Shown: in pieces, positions 6,006-14,403 of the stretch
Position numbering within the stretch: the stretch's first letter is position 1
Layout of the letters: the number at the start of each line of letters is the position of its first letter
Assembly: GCF_019334315.1 (NCBI RefSeq)
Contig: NZ_JAHWGL010000010.1
Coordinates: 1-64,000, forward strand
From: Hymenobacter profundi
GTDB taxonomy: Bacteria > Bacteroidota > Bacteroidia > Cytophagales > Hymenobacteraceae
Length of the DNA: 64,000 bases
Reading direction: 5' to 3'
Translations under genes and position numbers: made by a program
The notes under the pieces: generated by a model
The model's input: the letters and a program-made list of their open reading frames with translations, nothing else
The model's database searches: none
What the model was told of the DNA's origin: nothing

Positions 6006-7409
6006 ATGGCACAACAACTACGCGGCAACGACCTTCGCCAACTGGGATTCCCGGAAGGTCGGGCCATTGGGCTGGCGCTGGCACAATTGCAGCGCAAGCA
6101 CCTCAAAAAACTTTCGCACACCGAGCAGCTGGCCTTGTTGCAACACCTGCTCGCGAACCCTAACGACTACCTCACCCACCTCGACTGGAGCCACACGGCG
6201 GCGGCCTTGCTGCCGCCCCCATCGCGCCACATTGCCCTGGCCGAGCGCAAGCCCTACGCCTTGTTCGGGGCCGAGCACATCGACCAAGGCGCCATCCATC
6301 AGATGGAAACGGCCATGAAGCTGCCCGTGACGGTGGCCGGCGCCCTCATGCCCGACGCCCACCACGGCTACGGCCTACCCATTGGGGGCGTGCTGGCCAC
6401 CGATAACGCTGTGATTCCCTACGCCGTGGGCGTGGACATTGGCTGCCGGATGGCGCTGTCGGTGTTTGCGCTGCCGCCTAAGCACCTGGAGCAGCGCGTG
6501 CAGGAGCTGCGCAAACTGCTGATCGACAACACCCGCTTCGGCAACCGCGACGTGTTCCGCCACGGCCAGAAGCTGGACCACGCCGTGCTCGACCGCGCCG
6601 AATTCCAGGAAATCAGTTTTCTGCGGAATAAACTGGACACGGCGGCTACCCAAATTGGCTCGTCGGGCGGCGGCAACCACTTTGTGGAGTGGGGTGTGGT
6701 GGATATCCTCGACCCCGCCAACGAACTGGGCGTACCGGTGGGGCAGTATCTGGGGCTGTTGTCGCACTCCGGCTCGCGGGGGCTGGGCGCCAGCATCGCC
6801 AATCACTACACCAAACTCGCCAAAGATGTGTGTCAGCTGCCCACCGAGGCACAGCACCTGGCTTGGCTTTCCCTGGAAAGTGAAGCCGGCCAAGAATATT
6901 GGGCTGCCATGAACTTGGCCGGCGACTACGCCTCGGCGTGCCACCACCAGATTCATCAGCGCCTAGCCAAAGCCTTGGGTGAGCGGCCCCTAGCAAAAGT
7001 GGAAAACCACCACAACTTTGCTTGGAAAGAGCGTCTAGCCACTGGGCAAGAGGTAGTGGTGCACCGCAAGGGCGCCACGCCGGCCGGCGCGGGCGTGCTG
7101 GGCGTCATCCCCGGCTCCATGACGGCCCCCGGCTTCATTGTGCGGGGTAGGGGTGAGGCAACGTCGCTGGCATCGGCCTCGCACGGGGCCGGGCGGGCGA
7201 TGTCGCGCACCCGCGCCAAGCAGGAATTAGGCGAAGCAGACGTGCGCCGCTACCTGCAACAGCACCACATCGAGCTGATTGGGGGCGGGGTAGACGAGGC
7301 CCCTCAGGCCTACAAAGACATCCACGCCGTGATGGCCAGCCAGCACGATCTGGTGGATGTGTTGGGTACCTTCACGCCGCGCATCGTGCGGATGGAAGGC
7401 GGCGTGTAA
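6006..7409 (+). CDS. rtcB: RtcB-type 3'-phosphate RNA ligase
   Basis: 467 residues. RtcB joins 2',3'-cyclic-phosphate or 3'-phosphate RNA ends to 5'-OH ends using GTP and Mn2+, repairing cut tRNAs and other RNAs. Family motifs are complete: DAHHGYGLPIGGV, the metal Cys in VDIGCR (about Cys147), SSGGGNHF, SHSGSRGLG, NHHNFAW, the guanylylated His in HRKGATPAG (about His353), PGSMTAPGF, and SHGAGRAMSR. Length is typical. It begins 47 bp after Y-RNA unit 6 on the same strand and is followed by a strong terminator, so it is likely the last gene of the Ro60-Y RNA-RtcB unit. Confidence 0.97.
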   Translation: MAQQLRGNDLRQLGFPEGRAIGLALAQLQRKHLKKLSHTEQLALLQHLLANPNDYLTHLDWSHTAAALLPPPSRHIALAERKPYALFGAEHIDQGAIHQMETAMKLPVTVAGALMPDAHHGYGLPIGGVLATDNAVIPYAVGVDIGCRMALSVFALPPKHLEQRVQELRKLLIDNTRFGNRDVFRHGQKLDHAVLDRAEFQEISFLRNKLDTAATQIGSSGGGNHFVEWGVVDILDPANELGVPVGQYLGLLSHSGSRGLGASIANHYTKLAKDVCQLPTEAQHLAWLSLESEAGQEYWAAMNLAGDYASACHHQIHQRLAKALGERPLAKVENHHNFAWKERLATGQEVVVHRKGATPAGAGVLGVIPGSMTAPGFIVRGRGEATSLASASHGAGRAMSRTRAKQELGEADVRRYLQQHHIELIGGGVDEAPQAYKDIHAVMASQHDLVDVLGTFTPRIVRMEGGV

Positions 7410-7430
7410 CCCTTGCTAGTAAAAGCATGA

Positions 7431-7468
7431 AAAAGGCACGGATACCTAGGTATTCGTGCCTTTTGTGT
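7431..7468 (+). terminator. Intrinsic terminator after rtcB
   Basis: AAAAGGCACGGATACC (7431-7446) pairs over 16 bp with its complement ending at 7464, with a two-base loop and a T-rich tail. The stem is symmetric and may work in both directions. Confidence 0.9.
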
Positions 7469-8010
7469 GTTGTTCTACATGAAAACGTACGATAATGCTG
7501 CGCAATTATCGTGTTTCGGAACCTACCTGTGCTACACCGCACGCTGACTGCGGCGCCGACAGTGTAGTAGGCGCTTAGCACAGGGGTAGGAGCGGGAAGA
7601 TGATCGGGTGGTGGCGTTACAGACGGAAGAGGTAAGAATGACCCCACTGGAAAGCAGCAGCAGCGCTAAGGCTGTAAGCGTAAGGGGCGAAGAAGTGTTT
7701 GAATTCATAGGGTAGGAGGTAAAGAGCGGAAGCTTATCAAGTAGGTATCAATAAGGCAGAAAGCAGTGTGCCATAGAACACAGTTAGAGTTGCTGCGTAA
7801 CCGCCAGGAAGTAGCAAAAATTATAAAAAACCTAGTTCATTGTAAAATACGAACTTATGCGCTTCCTGGTTTAGCTATAGCGCAAACTGACTACGGCTCG
7901 ACCGGCAAGCCAACTTCACGCCATTTTAGTCACAGATTAGAAAGATGCTGTTTTACCTTTCTTTTGACCATGGCAACTGATTTGGCCACGGCAGCTGAGC
8001 TGTACTCTGT
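7469..8010. other. Intergenic stretch without a supported gene
   Basis: About 540 bp between the rtcB terminator and the convergent nucleoside hydrolase gene. It holds a small palindrome ACGATAAT/ATTATCGT (7489-7512) and an imperfect inverted pair CCTACCTGTGCT / AGCACAGGGGTAGG (about 7523-7592). Reading frames here have no domain, start context or codon bias that I trust. Confidence 0.5.
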
Positions 8011-8964
8011 TTACAGAGGTTGCCGCAGCTGTCGGAATAGATAAGCATAAAAATCTTCTTTTCGCACGTTTACGGCCATTTTCACCCATTGCCCCGAGCT
8101 GGGGGCGCGGTGGGTATTGCCGGCGCTGGCGCCCATGGGCGTCGCTTCCAGCTCTACCATTTCAAAGTCAAAGGCCTCTGGAATAGCGAGGTAGCTCGTC
8201 GTCAATACGTCCCACATAAAGTAGGTGTACTCGTAGGCCGGAATAGTATCAATGGTAGTGGCCCAAAACTGTCCGGCTAGATTGGAGAAAAAGTAGTCCG
8301 ACTGCTGGGCCAGCTGTTGCAGAAAATCGAAGCTGACGGGCACGTGGTTGGTGGCATCCAGCGGCACGATGGTAACGGGCAGCCCCGCCCGAAACAGCTT
8401 GTGCGCCGAAATCGGGTCCCAGAACACATTCCACTCCGCGGTGCCGTTGTGGTTGTACGTCTTCACGTTACCGATAACGTCCACCGCGCCACCCATCCAG
8501 ACCACCTCGCCCACCTTGGCTGCCAGGGTAGGGTCCTGTTCCAGCGCGTGCACTAGGTTGGAGCACGGCCCCGTGAGCAGCACCGTAACCGGGCCAGGCG
8601 CGGTGGCCAGCTTGCGCCGGATAAAGTTTACGCTGTCGTCGTAGTGGGCCGCGCCTGGGGTGTCTACGTTAATCATGTCCGGCAGCGCGTTTAGAATCTT
8701 GGGCTTGGCCCGCCAGTCGGAGGGGAAGGCATTTACGCCGTGGTAGTTGCCGCCGCTTACCTCAATATCCGTGCGCTGGGCCAGCGCCAGCAGCTTGTGC
8801 GTGGTCAGCAGGGCGGTTTCCAGGTAGCAGTCGGCGGGCGTTACGGAAATGCCCAGCAGCTCAATGTGGGGCATGTGCAAGAGCAGGAGCAGCGACAGAA
8901 AATCGTCTACCCCGCCATCATGGTCAAACAAAACATACTGCTTGGGTAGGTGTATATCAGGCAT
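8011..8964 (-). CDS. Inosine-uridine-preferring nucleoside hydrolase family protein
   Basis: 317 residues. Nucleoside hydrolases split the N-glycosidic bond of ribonucleosides to base and ribose for salvage. The N-terminal calcium-binding motif is DHDGGVDD, where the family usually has DTDPGxDD; the aspartates that bind Ca2+ are kept. Further family features are the VLLTGPCSNL strand, the VVWMGGAV strand, and the AEWNVFWDP segment (Asn and Asp near the ribose). There is no signal peptide, so it is probably cytoplasmic. It ends convergently with rtcB and shows no obvious operon partner. Confidence 0.92.
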   Translation of the reverse strand: MPDIHLPKQYVLFDHDGGVDDFLSLLLLLHMPHIELLGISVTPADCYLETALLTTHKLLALAQRTDIEVSGGNYHGVNAFPSDWRAKPKILNALPDMINVDTPGAAHYDDSVNFIRRKLATAPGPVTVLLTGPCSNLVHALEQDPTLAAKVGEVVWMGGAVDVIGNVKTYNHNGTAEWNVFWDPISAHKLFRAGLPVTIVPLDATNHVPVSFDFLQQLAQQSDYFFSNLAGQFWATTIDTIPAYEYTYFMWDVLTTSYLAIPEAFDFEMVELEATPMGASAGNTHRAPSSGQWVKMAVNVRKEDFYAYLFRQLRQPL

Positions 8965-9110
8965 ATGAAGAGAATGGGTAAGGGAAGCAACCTATGCAGT
9001 AAAGGTGGAGTGCTTTCATTAGAATACAGCTGGGCGCGAGCTAGGCAGGCATAAAAGTAGGCGCGGTAACCAGACGCGGGCAGCTTCAGCCTCTGCCACC
9101 AGAAAAAGCG

Positions 9111-9626
9111 CTACACTACTACCTGCACGGCATCGCCTACCCGAATGGTACCGCCGTGCAGAATGCGGGCCGTGAGGCCGCCGTGGCCGCGCATGGCATT
9201 ATAGCCGCCCGGCCCCAGCTCTTCTTCCATACGCGAGCAGGGGTGGCACTCGCCCGTAATTTCCAGCACTACCTCGTCGCCAATGCGTACCTGTCGGTTT
9301 TTCAGCGCCAGCAGGTTCAGGCCGCGCACTACTAGGTTGCGGCGCAGCCGAGCCGGGTCCACGGCTTCCGTCAGTCCCAGGTAGCCAGCCACAGCGGGCA
9401 GGTGCTCGGCCTGAATAAGCGTAATCTGCCGCTTGCCGCCGGGCTTGGGGCGGGCATGGTCGCCGGAGAGGTGGCGGTCGGTTTCCACGGTAGCTTCCTG
9501 CATGGCTACCATCGGCGCACGGCGCACCGGCCGAATGCCAATCCACTCCAACTGGCCCACCTGGGGTAGGGTGTTCAGCAAACGGGCAATTGTTGATTTA
9601 TCGTCTCCGACGAAAGGAAAAGGCAT
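9111..9626 (-). CDS. MOSC domain-containing protein
   Basis: 171 residues from the ATG at 9626; an in-frame extension upstream to 9818 would run into the Dps promoter region and has no family resemblance, so it is rejected. MOSC (MOCO sulfurase C-terminal) proteins handle sulfur transfer linked to molybdenum cofactor or N-hydroxylated substrates. Visible features are the QITLIQAEHL strand, the RNLVVRGLNLLAL segment, and the conserved Cys region GECHPCSRMEEELGPGGYNAM near residues 133-153, followed by GHGGLTARIL. It is divergent from the dps gene. Family confident; substrate unknown. Confidence 0.9.
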   Translation of the reverse strand: MPFPFVGDDKSTIARLLNTLPQVGQLEWIGIRPVRRAPMVAMQEATVETDRHLSGDHARPKPGGKRQITLIQAEHLPAVAGYLGLTEAVDPARLRRNLVVRGLNLLALKNRQVRIGDEVVLEITGECHPCSRMEEELGPGGYNAMRGHGGLTARILHGGTIRVGDAVQVVV

Positions 9627-9856
9627 GGGCGGAAAGCTGTAGAAGATGTAGGAAAACGGCGTCGGCGGCAAGATACGGGACCTATTGCCAGCGTGCGTGT
9701 CTCTGTATGTGTAAAATAGGGGCAAGACGGTTTTGCCCAATGAAATTAGGTTAACCCCGGCCGTAATTGTGCGTACATAGAGGCAGGTCGGCCACAGGAT
9801 GCGTAGGTAGTTTACCACGCATTGGTCTACTCTTCCAAACTGTTTACTGTCTTATC

Positions 9857-10528
9857 ATGGCCCTTCCAAGCACCAATAAAAAGGCTCCCGTAGCCGCCAA
9901 AGCCGCTCCTGCAAAAGCAAAAGAGAGCAAAAACGCCGTTGCAGCTCCTAACCCGGCCGTCAACGTACAGCCTATCCTGAATCAACAACAAAATGCGCCG
10001 GCTCCTATCCAGAAGTACGGCACCGTATCGCAGCGCCTACCCATTGGGCTGAGCGAGGATGTTCGCCGCGAAAGCGTGGAACTGCTCAATCAGCTGCTAG
10101 CTGACACGTGCAGCCTGCGCGACATGTACAAGAAACATCATTGGCAGGTAGTAGGTCCTACCTTCTACCAACTGCACTTGCTGTTCGATAAGCACTACGA
10201 AGAGCAAAGTGAACTGGTAGACACCATTGCCGAGCGCATCCAGATTTTGGGTGGCGTGGCCGTAGCAATGGCTGCCGACATTGCCGAGCTAACTAGCATC
10301 CCACGCCCACCCCGCGACCGGGAAGAAGTGCCCGTGCAGATCTCGCGTCTGCTAGAAGCTCACCAGATCATCCTAGGACAGTGCCACGACATTGCCAAGA
10401 AAGCCGATGATTCCGGTGATGACGGCACCAACGATATGGTAATCAGCGATGTACTGCGCGCCAACGAACTGCAAGTATGGTTCGTATCGGAGCATTTGGT
10501 AGAAGCGCCGCTCACCCAGTCGGAATAG
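9857..10528 (+). CDS. dps: Dps-like ferritin (DNA protection during starvation)
   Basis: 223 residues from the ATG at 9857. Dps forms a 12-subunit shell that oxidises Fe2+ with H2O2 and often coats DNA under stress. The ferroxidase ligands are visible in KKHHW (His94/95) and LFDKHYEE (Asp111, Glu115/116). An N-terminal tail of about 50 residues is rich in Lys, Ala, Pro and Gln (AKAAPAKAKESK), unusual in length and well suited to DNA binding, as in other tailed Dps proteins. The SDVLRANELQVWF segment matches the family C-terminal helix. A strong terminator follows. It is monocistronic by layout. Confidence 0.94.
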   Translation: MALPSTNKKAPVAAKAAPAKAKESKNAVAAPNPAVNVQPILNQQQNAPAPIQKYGTVSQRLPIGLSEDVRRESVELLNQLLADTCSLRDMYKKHHWQVVGPTFYQLHLLFDKHYEEQSELVDTIAERIQILGGVAVAMAADIAELTSIPRPPRDREEVPVQISRLLEAHQIILGQCHDIAKKADDSGDDGTNDMVISDVLRANELQVWFVSEHLVEAPLTQSE

Positions 10529-10543
10529 TCTTACCCTACTTAT

Positions 10544-10586
10544 AAAAAGGCCCCTGACCGGTAGTATTGGTCAGGGGCCTTTTTTG
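10544..10586 (+). terminator. Intrinsic terminator after dps
   Basis: GGCCCCTGACC (10549-10559) and GGTCAGGGGCC (10569-10579) form an 11-bp stem followed by seven T residues. Confidence 0.95.
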
Positions 10587-10753
10587 TAAGTATGTGCGAG
10601 CCATATTGCTTAGCCGGCTATACATTGCGTTTGTAAACGCTTTATAATGACAGAAGCAGGTAGTGCGAAAAAAATATTAATCTGTTGCAGGCTGATAATG
10701 AGCCGAAAACTACTGTTTAACCAATACGACAAGAGAAAAATACGCCTCAGGAC

Positions 10754-10784
10754 TTGCATGGCCGATGTCATCCTCCTACTTTTG
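10754..10784 (+). promoter_or_regulatory. Promoter of the tRNA-Leu gene
   Basis: TTG (10754-10756), 20 nt, then TACTTTTG (10777-10784), an exact TAnnTTTG box. Transcription would start near 10790, leaving a leader of about 65 nt before the mature tRNA. No coding sequence lies in between. Confidence 0.7.
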
Positions 10785-10856
10785 TGCCCACTTCGCCGCC
10801 TCAGCGAAGCCAGAAGCTTGCTTTTGGACCCAGAAGTTGTGTTTTTCTAGCCTACT

Positions 10857-10938
10857 GCGCACGTGGTGAAACTGGTAGACACGCCATCTTGAGGGGGTGG
10901 TGCCTTCGGGTGTGGGAGTTCGAATCTCCCCGCGCGCA
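10857..10938 (+). tRNA. tRNA-Leu (anticodon GAG)
   Basis: The acceptor strands are GCGCACG (10857) and CGCGCGC (to 10937), with one A-C mismatch at the fifth pair. The discriminator is A at 10938 and CCA is not encoded. The D-arm is of the AAACTGGTAGA type. The anticodon stem CCATC/GGTGG encloses the loop TTGAGGG with GAG at positions 34-36. A long variable arm GTGCCTTCGGGTGT marks a leucine (class II) tRNA, and the T-arm is GGGAG-TTCGAAT-CTCCC. The GAG anticodon reads CTC and CTT. The gene stands alone with its own promoter and terminator. Confidence 0.96.
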
Positions 10939-10946
10939 CTTCAACA

Positions 10947-10976
10947 AAGTCCGACCTACATAGGTCGGACTTTTTG
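10947..10976 (+). terminator. Intrinsic terminator after tRNA-Leu
   Basis: AAGTCCGACCTA (10947-10958) and TAGGTCGGACTT (10961-10972) form a 12-bp stem with a T5 tail, starting 8 bp after the tRNA. Confidence 0.93.
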
Positions 10977-11046
10977 TTTGTAGGTAGTATGCAGCCAGCC
11001 GCTTGCATCTGTAACTACGCGAAAGGGCGCTTCACCTACTTACTGG

Positions 11047-12627
11047 TTACGCGCCTACGCGCTCAAACGGATTACCGGGCACTACCAGTACCACCCGCTC
11101 GCGTTCTACCACTACGGCGCCCGATGCGGCGCCTTTGGGCTTGCGTACAAACTTCTTGGGTGTCACGGTAACGGGACACAGCGAGTCGTGCTGGCGGCGC
11201 GAGTACCACGCGGCCAGCTGGGCAGCACGTTCTACCACAGGCTCGGGAACCGGCTGACCCGACCGATGCCGAATCACCACGTGCGAGCCGCTCACGTCTT
11301 TGGCGTGCAACCACAAGTCGTCTTTATGCGCATATTTCTGCGTGAGTAGGTCGTTGTTCTGGGCGTTGCGGCCCACCAGAATCGTAAAACCGCTATCCGT
11401 AAACACCTTAAACGGCAACTCGTTGCTTGTGGCTTTGGCTTGGGTAGCCGGGTCGAGGCCGTGCTGCTTGCGCCAGGTACGGAGCGTGCGCAAGTCAGCC
11501 AGATCAGCTAATTCCTCCAGCCGCTCCAGGCACCAAAAGGCTTCGGTTTCGCGCTGCTCGATGCGTTGACTGAGCTGTTGCAGCTCGATTTGCTGGTTTT
11601 TGGCTTTGCGGTAGAGGTTTTGAGCCGTGCGCTGGGGCGTTTCGGTGGGCTTCAGCTTGATAATGCGCGGCTGATTATCCTGGTAAAAATCAATGACTTC
11701 CACCTGTGCCGCCCCAACCGGAATCTGGCTTAAGTGGGCCATAATCAGGTCGGCAGTTTGGCGGTATCCGGCGGTATGCTCCAGTGCATGGCGACGCGTG
11801 CGCGCCATCTGGGCGCTGGTGCTGGCTTCCTCGGCGCGCTTCTCCAGCGTCTGGCGCACCTGGCGCATCTCCGTCTCATACGCCCGCCGACTCAGGAAAA
11901 GCGGTACAAACTCGCGCAGGGTCGCAATGGGGTCGGCGGCGGGTAGGGCTTGCAGTACCTCCCCGAGGGGCAGCAGGCTCAGGCGCGTACGACCATCCAG
12001 CAGCACAATGTAGAAGTACGCAGGCTGTTCCAGTTGCCGGATAACAGCCTGTATTAACTCTTCCCGCTGGGGTAGGGGCGCGGCGTCGTAGCCGTGGGCG
12101 CGCAAGTAGCGGGCAGGTAGGTCGCTGAGGGCGGGGTAGCGACGGAGTGGGTCGGCCTCGTGGGAGCGGGTGCTGGTGTCCGGCGCCGCGGTAGGGGGTA
12201 GGGGCTGAATGTCGGCGTCGGCGGTATAGCGCTGGTGAAACAGCTCGGCGGGCGCATCCAGGGTAGGGCGGAAGATGGCGTTGGGCCTGGGGCCGAATAG
12301 CTTCAACAGCAGGGTAGCGCCGTCGGTGAATGTGAATTGCAGAATCCGGTCCTGCGGCAGCGCATCCACCTGGCCTACCTCGCGTCCCAACAAATCGGGT
12401 AGTAAATCCACGGAGTTTTGCCGGGCGCGGTGGAACGTCTCGGGCAGAGCCAGCGCCGGAAACGCCGCCGATAGTTGGGCTTTCAGCCAGAACTCAGCCG
12501 CGCCGTTGGTCAGACCAAGTACCAATTCATCTTTCTCCTGCGAGAAGCACGTAGCTACCCGATAGCCTGCTAACGCTTGGGTCAGGGCAGGAGCAAGTAG
12601 GCGCAGGAAGTAGTAATTGGTATGCAA
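11047..12627 (-). CDS. rqcH: NFACT family protein, RqcH-like ribosome quality-control factor
   Basis: 526 residues with the NFACT-N domain (about 1-230), a coiled-coil region (about 260-400) and the NFACT-R domain (about 410-515, with the LWLHAKDVSGSHVVIR core). RqcH binds stalled 50S subunits carrying peptidyl-tRNA and adds alanine tails for proteolysis. The Asp-Arg pair needed for tRNA recruitment is present at residues 93-94 (PQDRIL). The start is a TTG codon at 12627, and the N-terminus MHTNYYFLR looks natural for Bacteroidota members. Older annotation often calls the family fibronectin-binding. It faces a tRNA-Leu gene across a terminator. Confidence 0.9.
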   Translation of the reverse strand: MHTNYYFLRLLAPALTQALAGYRVATCFSQEKDELVLGLTNGAAEFWLKAQLSAAFPALALPETFHRARQNSVDLLPDLLGREVGQVDALPQDRILQFTFTDGATLLLKLFGPRPNAIFRPTLDAPAELFHQRYTADADIQPLPPTAAPDTSTRSHEADPLRRYPALSDLPARYLRAHGYDAAPLPQREELIQAVIRQLEQPAYFYIVLLDGRTRLSLLPLGEVLQALPAADPIATLREFVPLFLSRRAYETEMRQVRQTLEKRAEEASTSAQMARTRRHALEHTAGYRQTADLIMAHLSQIPVGAAQVEVIDFYQDNQPRIIKLKPTETPQRTAQNLYRKAKNQQIELQQLSQRIEQRETEAFWCLERLEELADLADLRTLRTWRKQHGLDPATQAKATSNELPFKVFTDSGFTILVGRNAQNNDLLTQKYAHKDDLWLHAKDVSGSHVVIRHRSGQPVPEPVVERAAQLAAWYSRRQHDSLCPVTVTPKKFVRKPKGAASGAVVVERERVVLVVPGNPFERVGA

Positions 12628-12638
12628 TAGAATTGCCG

Positions 12639-13001
12639 TTAGATCTGCTCTAGGGTATGGCGAGTCCGCTCACTTTCTATATCACCAGTATTCACCGTTG
12701 ACTGTGGCTCGATCATCATAATCCAAGTTTCCCCTTCACTATGCGGACGATGATCTGTGCCACGAGGCACTACCAGTAACTCACCGGGGTTGATTTCGGC
12801 GGTTTGACCATCGCGGAAATCAATGTACAATCGGCCTTTCACAACTATGAACAGCTCGTCCTCCTGAGCATGATTATGCCAGATAAATTCGCCCTGCACA
12901 CGTGCGATTTTAATATGCTGGTCGTTCAACTCTCCAATAATGCGCGGATTCCATTGATCGGTGAATTGCGCAAACTTATCCTCTAGCTTAATGACATTCA
13001 T
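12639..13001 (-). CDS. Small cupin-domain protein
   Basis: 120 residues forming a single cupin barrel. The metal-binding first motif is visible as WHNHAQEDEL (two His, one Glu) and the second as PRGTDHRPHSEGE. The strand GELLVVPRGTDHRP is typical. Such stand-alone cupins may be sugar or amino-acid dioxygenases, isomerases or sensors; the sequence does not separate these. There is no signal peptide. It lies 11 bp upstream of the rqcH start on the same strand, so the two may be co-transcribed. Confidence 0.88.
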   Translation of the reverse strand: MNVIKLEDKFAQFTDQWNPRIIGELNDQHIKIARVQGEFIWHNHAQEDELFIVVKGRLYIDFRDGQTAEINPGELLVVPRGTDHRPHSEGETWIMMIEPQSTVNTGDIESERTRHTLEQI

Positions 13002-13087
13002 AGAATGGTGGCGTTGTGCTGCTACAGTAAATAAATGTATTCGTGAGAATGATCTGCTGATGCTTTAGTCTATACCCTAAAGCAGTC

Positions 13088-13858
13088 CTAATCCAGTATT
13101 ATCTGCAACCCATCATACGCCAGCCGCACAAAGTCTGGCAGCGTTGCTTCTACCTCGTGGTGCAGGCCTAACTGGTGACTGATGTGGGTAAGGTAGGCTT
13201 GTTCAGGAGCCAGGTCTTCCAATAGCTCCAGCGCCTCGGGCAATGAAAAATGCGAAATGTGCTTTTCGTGACGCAGGGCGTTGAGTACAATCACCCGCGA
13301 GCCGCGCACCTGGGCCAGTGCCTCTTCCGTCAGATAGTTGGCGTCGGTGATGTAAGTGAAGTCGCCGATGCGGTAACCGAGCACGGGCAGCCGGTAGTGC
13401 AGGGCTCGAATGGGCTGAAACGGCACGCCTTCCACCAAAAACACTTCTGTGTCACTGGTAATCGGGATAGTTTTCACGCGGGGCACGCCGGGGTACTTAT
13501 TCTCCGCGAAGATGTAGGCAAACTCCTGCCGCAGCTGGTTGAGCACGCGCGGCTCGGCGTAGAGTGGCATGTCGCGCTGCTGAAGGAAGTTGTAGGAGCG
13601 AATGTCGTCGAGGCCAGCGGTGTGGTCTTTATGCTCGTGGGTGAATACGAGGGCATCCAACTGCTCAATCCGCTCACGCAGCATCTGTTGCCGAAAATCC
13701 GGTCCCGAGTCAATCACAATGCTTTTGCCCGCTACCTGCACGTGCACGGCCACCCGCAGGCGCTTATCGCGGTAGTCCACCGAACGGCACACGGGGCAGT
13801 GGCACCCAATCACGGGCACCCCCTGCGACGTGCCCGTGCCGAGAAAGGTAATCTGCAT
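13088..13858 (-). CDS. MBL-fold hydrolase, PhnP-like phosphodiesterase
   Basis: 256 residues from the ATG at 13858; an in-frame TTG lies two codons upstream. It is a metallo-beta-lactamase-fold enzyme with the diagnostic THEHKDHTAG (HxHxDH) metal site. The N-terminus ITFLGTGTSQGVPVIGCHCPVC has the Gly-rich first strand and the Cys pair seen in the PhnP / phosphoribosyl 1,2-cyclic phosphodiesterase branch. No other phn genes are near, so a general cyclic-phosphodiesterase role is more likely than phosphonate breakdown. It lies downstream of a receiver and kinase pair on the same strand. Confidence 0.88.
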   Translation of the reverse strand: MQITFLGTGTSQGVPVIGCHCPVCRSVDYRDKRLRVAVHVQVAGKSIVIDSGPDFRQQMLRERIEQLDALVFTHEHKDHTAGLDDIRSYNFLQQRDMPLYAEPRVLNQLRQEFAYIFAENKYPGVPRVKTIPITSDTEVFLVEGVPFQPIRALHYRLPVLGYRIGDFTYITDANYLTEEALAQVRGSRVIVLNALRHEKHISHFSLPEALELLEDLAPEQAYLTHISHQLGLHHEVEATLPDFVRLAYDGLQIILD

Positions 13859-13862
13859 TATC

Positions 13863-13961
13863 AATTAAGAATTAAGAATTAAAAATTAAGAAGTGAGCGT
13901 AAAATCAACAGGCATTGATACACTCCCAATGCCTCAGATTTCTAATTCTTAATTCTTAATT
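13863..13961. repeat. AT-rich inverted repeat (AATTAAGAATTAAGAATT)
   Basis: AATTAAGAATTAAGAATT begins at 13863 and its complement ends near 13961. Inside, GGCATTG/CAATGCC (about 13911-13933) forms a second stem. It separates the receiver gene from the MBL hydrolase gene and could act as a processing or termination hairpin. Confidence 0.75.
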
Positions 13962-13963
13962 CC

Positions 13964-14341
13964 CTACCCCACATGCTGCTTCACCACGCGCACCAACGCG
14001 TCGAAGTCGAGGGGTTTAGGAAGGTAGTCGGTTACGCCAGCCTCGCGGAACTGCTCCATCGAGTAGTTGTTGGCGTTGCCAGTGATGGCAATAACCGGGA
14101 TTTGCGCAATGCGCGGATCGGGGTTGCGGCGGATTTCGCGGGTGCACTCCATACCGTCCTTCACCGGAATATTAATGTCCATCAGAATGCAGTCAATCGG
14201 CTGGCTCTCAACCTGCTTAATGACTTCACCCCCATTTTTTGCCGATATGATGCGGTACTTTTGCAGCTCGAGTATTTTCTTGGTGAGGTTTAGAATAACG
14301 GAGCTGTCTTCCGCAATCAAAATAGTTTTCGAATCAGCCAT
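13964..14341 (-). CDS. Single-domain response regulator (CheY-like)
   Basis: 125 residues consisting of one receiver domain and no output domain. The acidic pocket IAEDSS is near residue 11, the phosphorylated Asp lies in LMDINIPVKDG (about residue 56), the switch Thr is in AITGNA, and the Lys is in YLPKPLD. It lies 62 bp after the large hybrid kinase gene on the same strand and is probably part of its phosphorelay, receiving phosphate from the kinase HPt domain. It has no DNA-binding domain, so its effect must be through protein contacts. Confidence 0.95.
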   Translation of the reverse strand: MADSKTILIAEDSSVILNLTKKILELQKYRIISAKNGGEVIKQVESQPIDCILMDINIPVKDGMECTREIRRNPDPRIAQIPVIAITGNANNYSMEQFREAGVTDYLPKPLDFDALVRVVKQHVG

Positions 14342-14403
14342 GCGGGTAGTTGTGTTGAAGATGTAGGTTGGGAAAACGTGATGGATAAGATCAGATTTGC
14401 CGG

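Noticed and set aside
7766..8044. 92-residue reading frame on the plus strand
   Set aside because: Overlaps the nucleoside hydrolase end, has no family pattern and no codon bias like its neighbours.
10647..10850. 67-residue frame before tRNA-Leu
   Set aside because: It contains the tRNA promoter and has a poor composition for a protein.
13864..13961. CRISPR-like repeat
   Set aside because: Only one inverted pair of AT-rich repeats is present, with no array or spacers.
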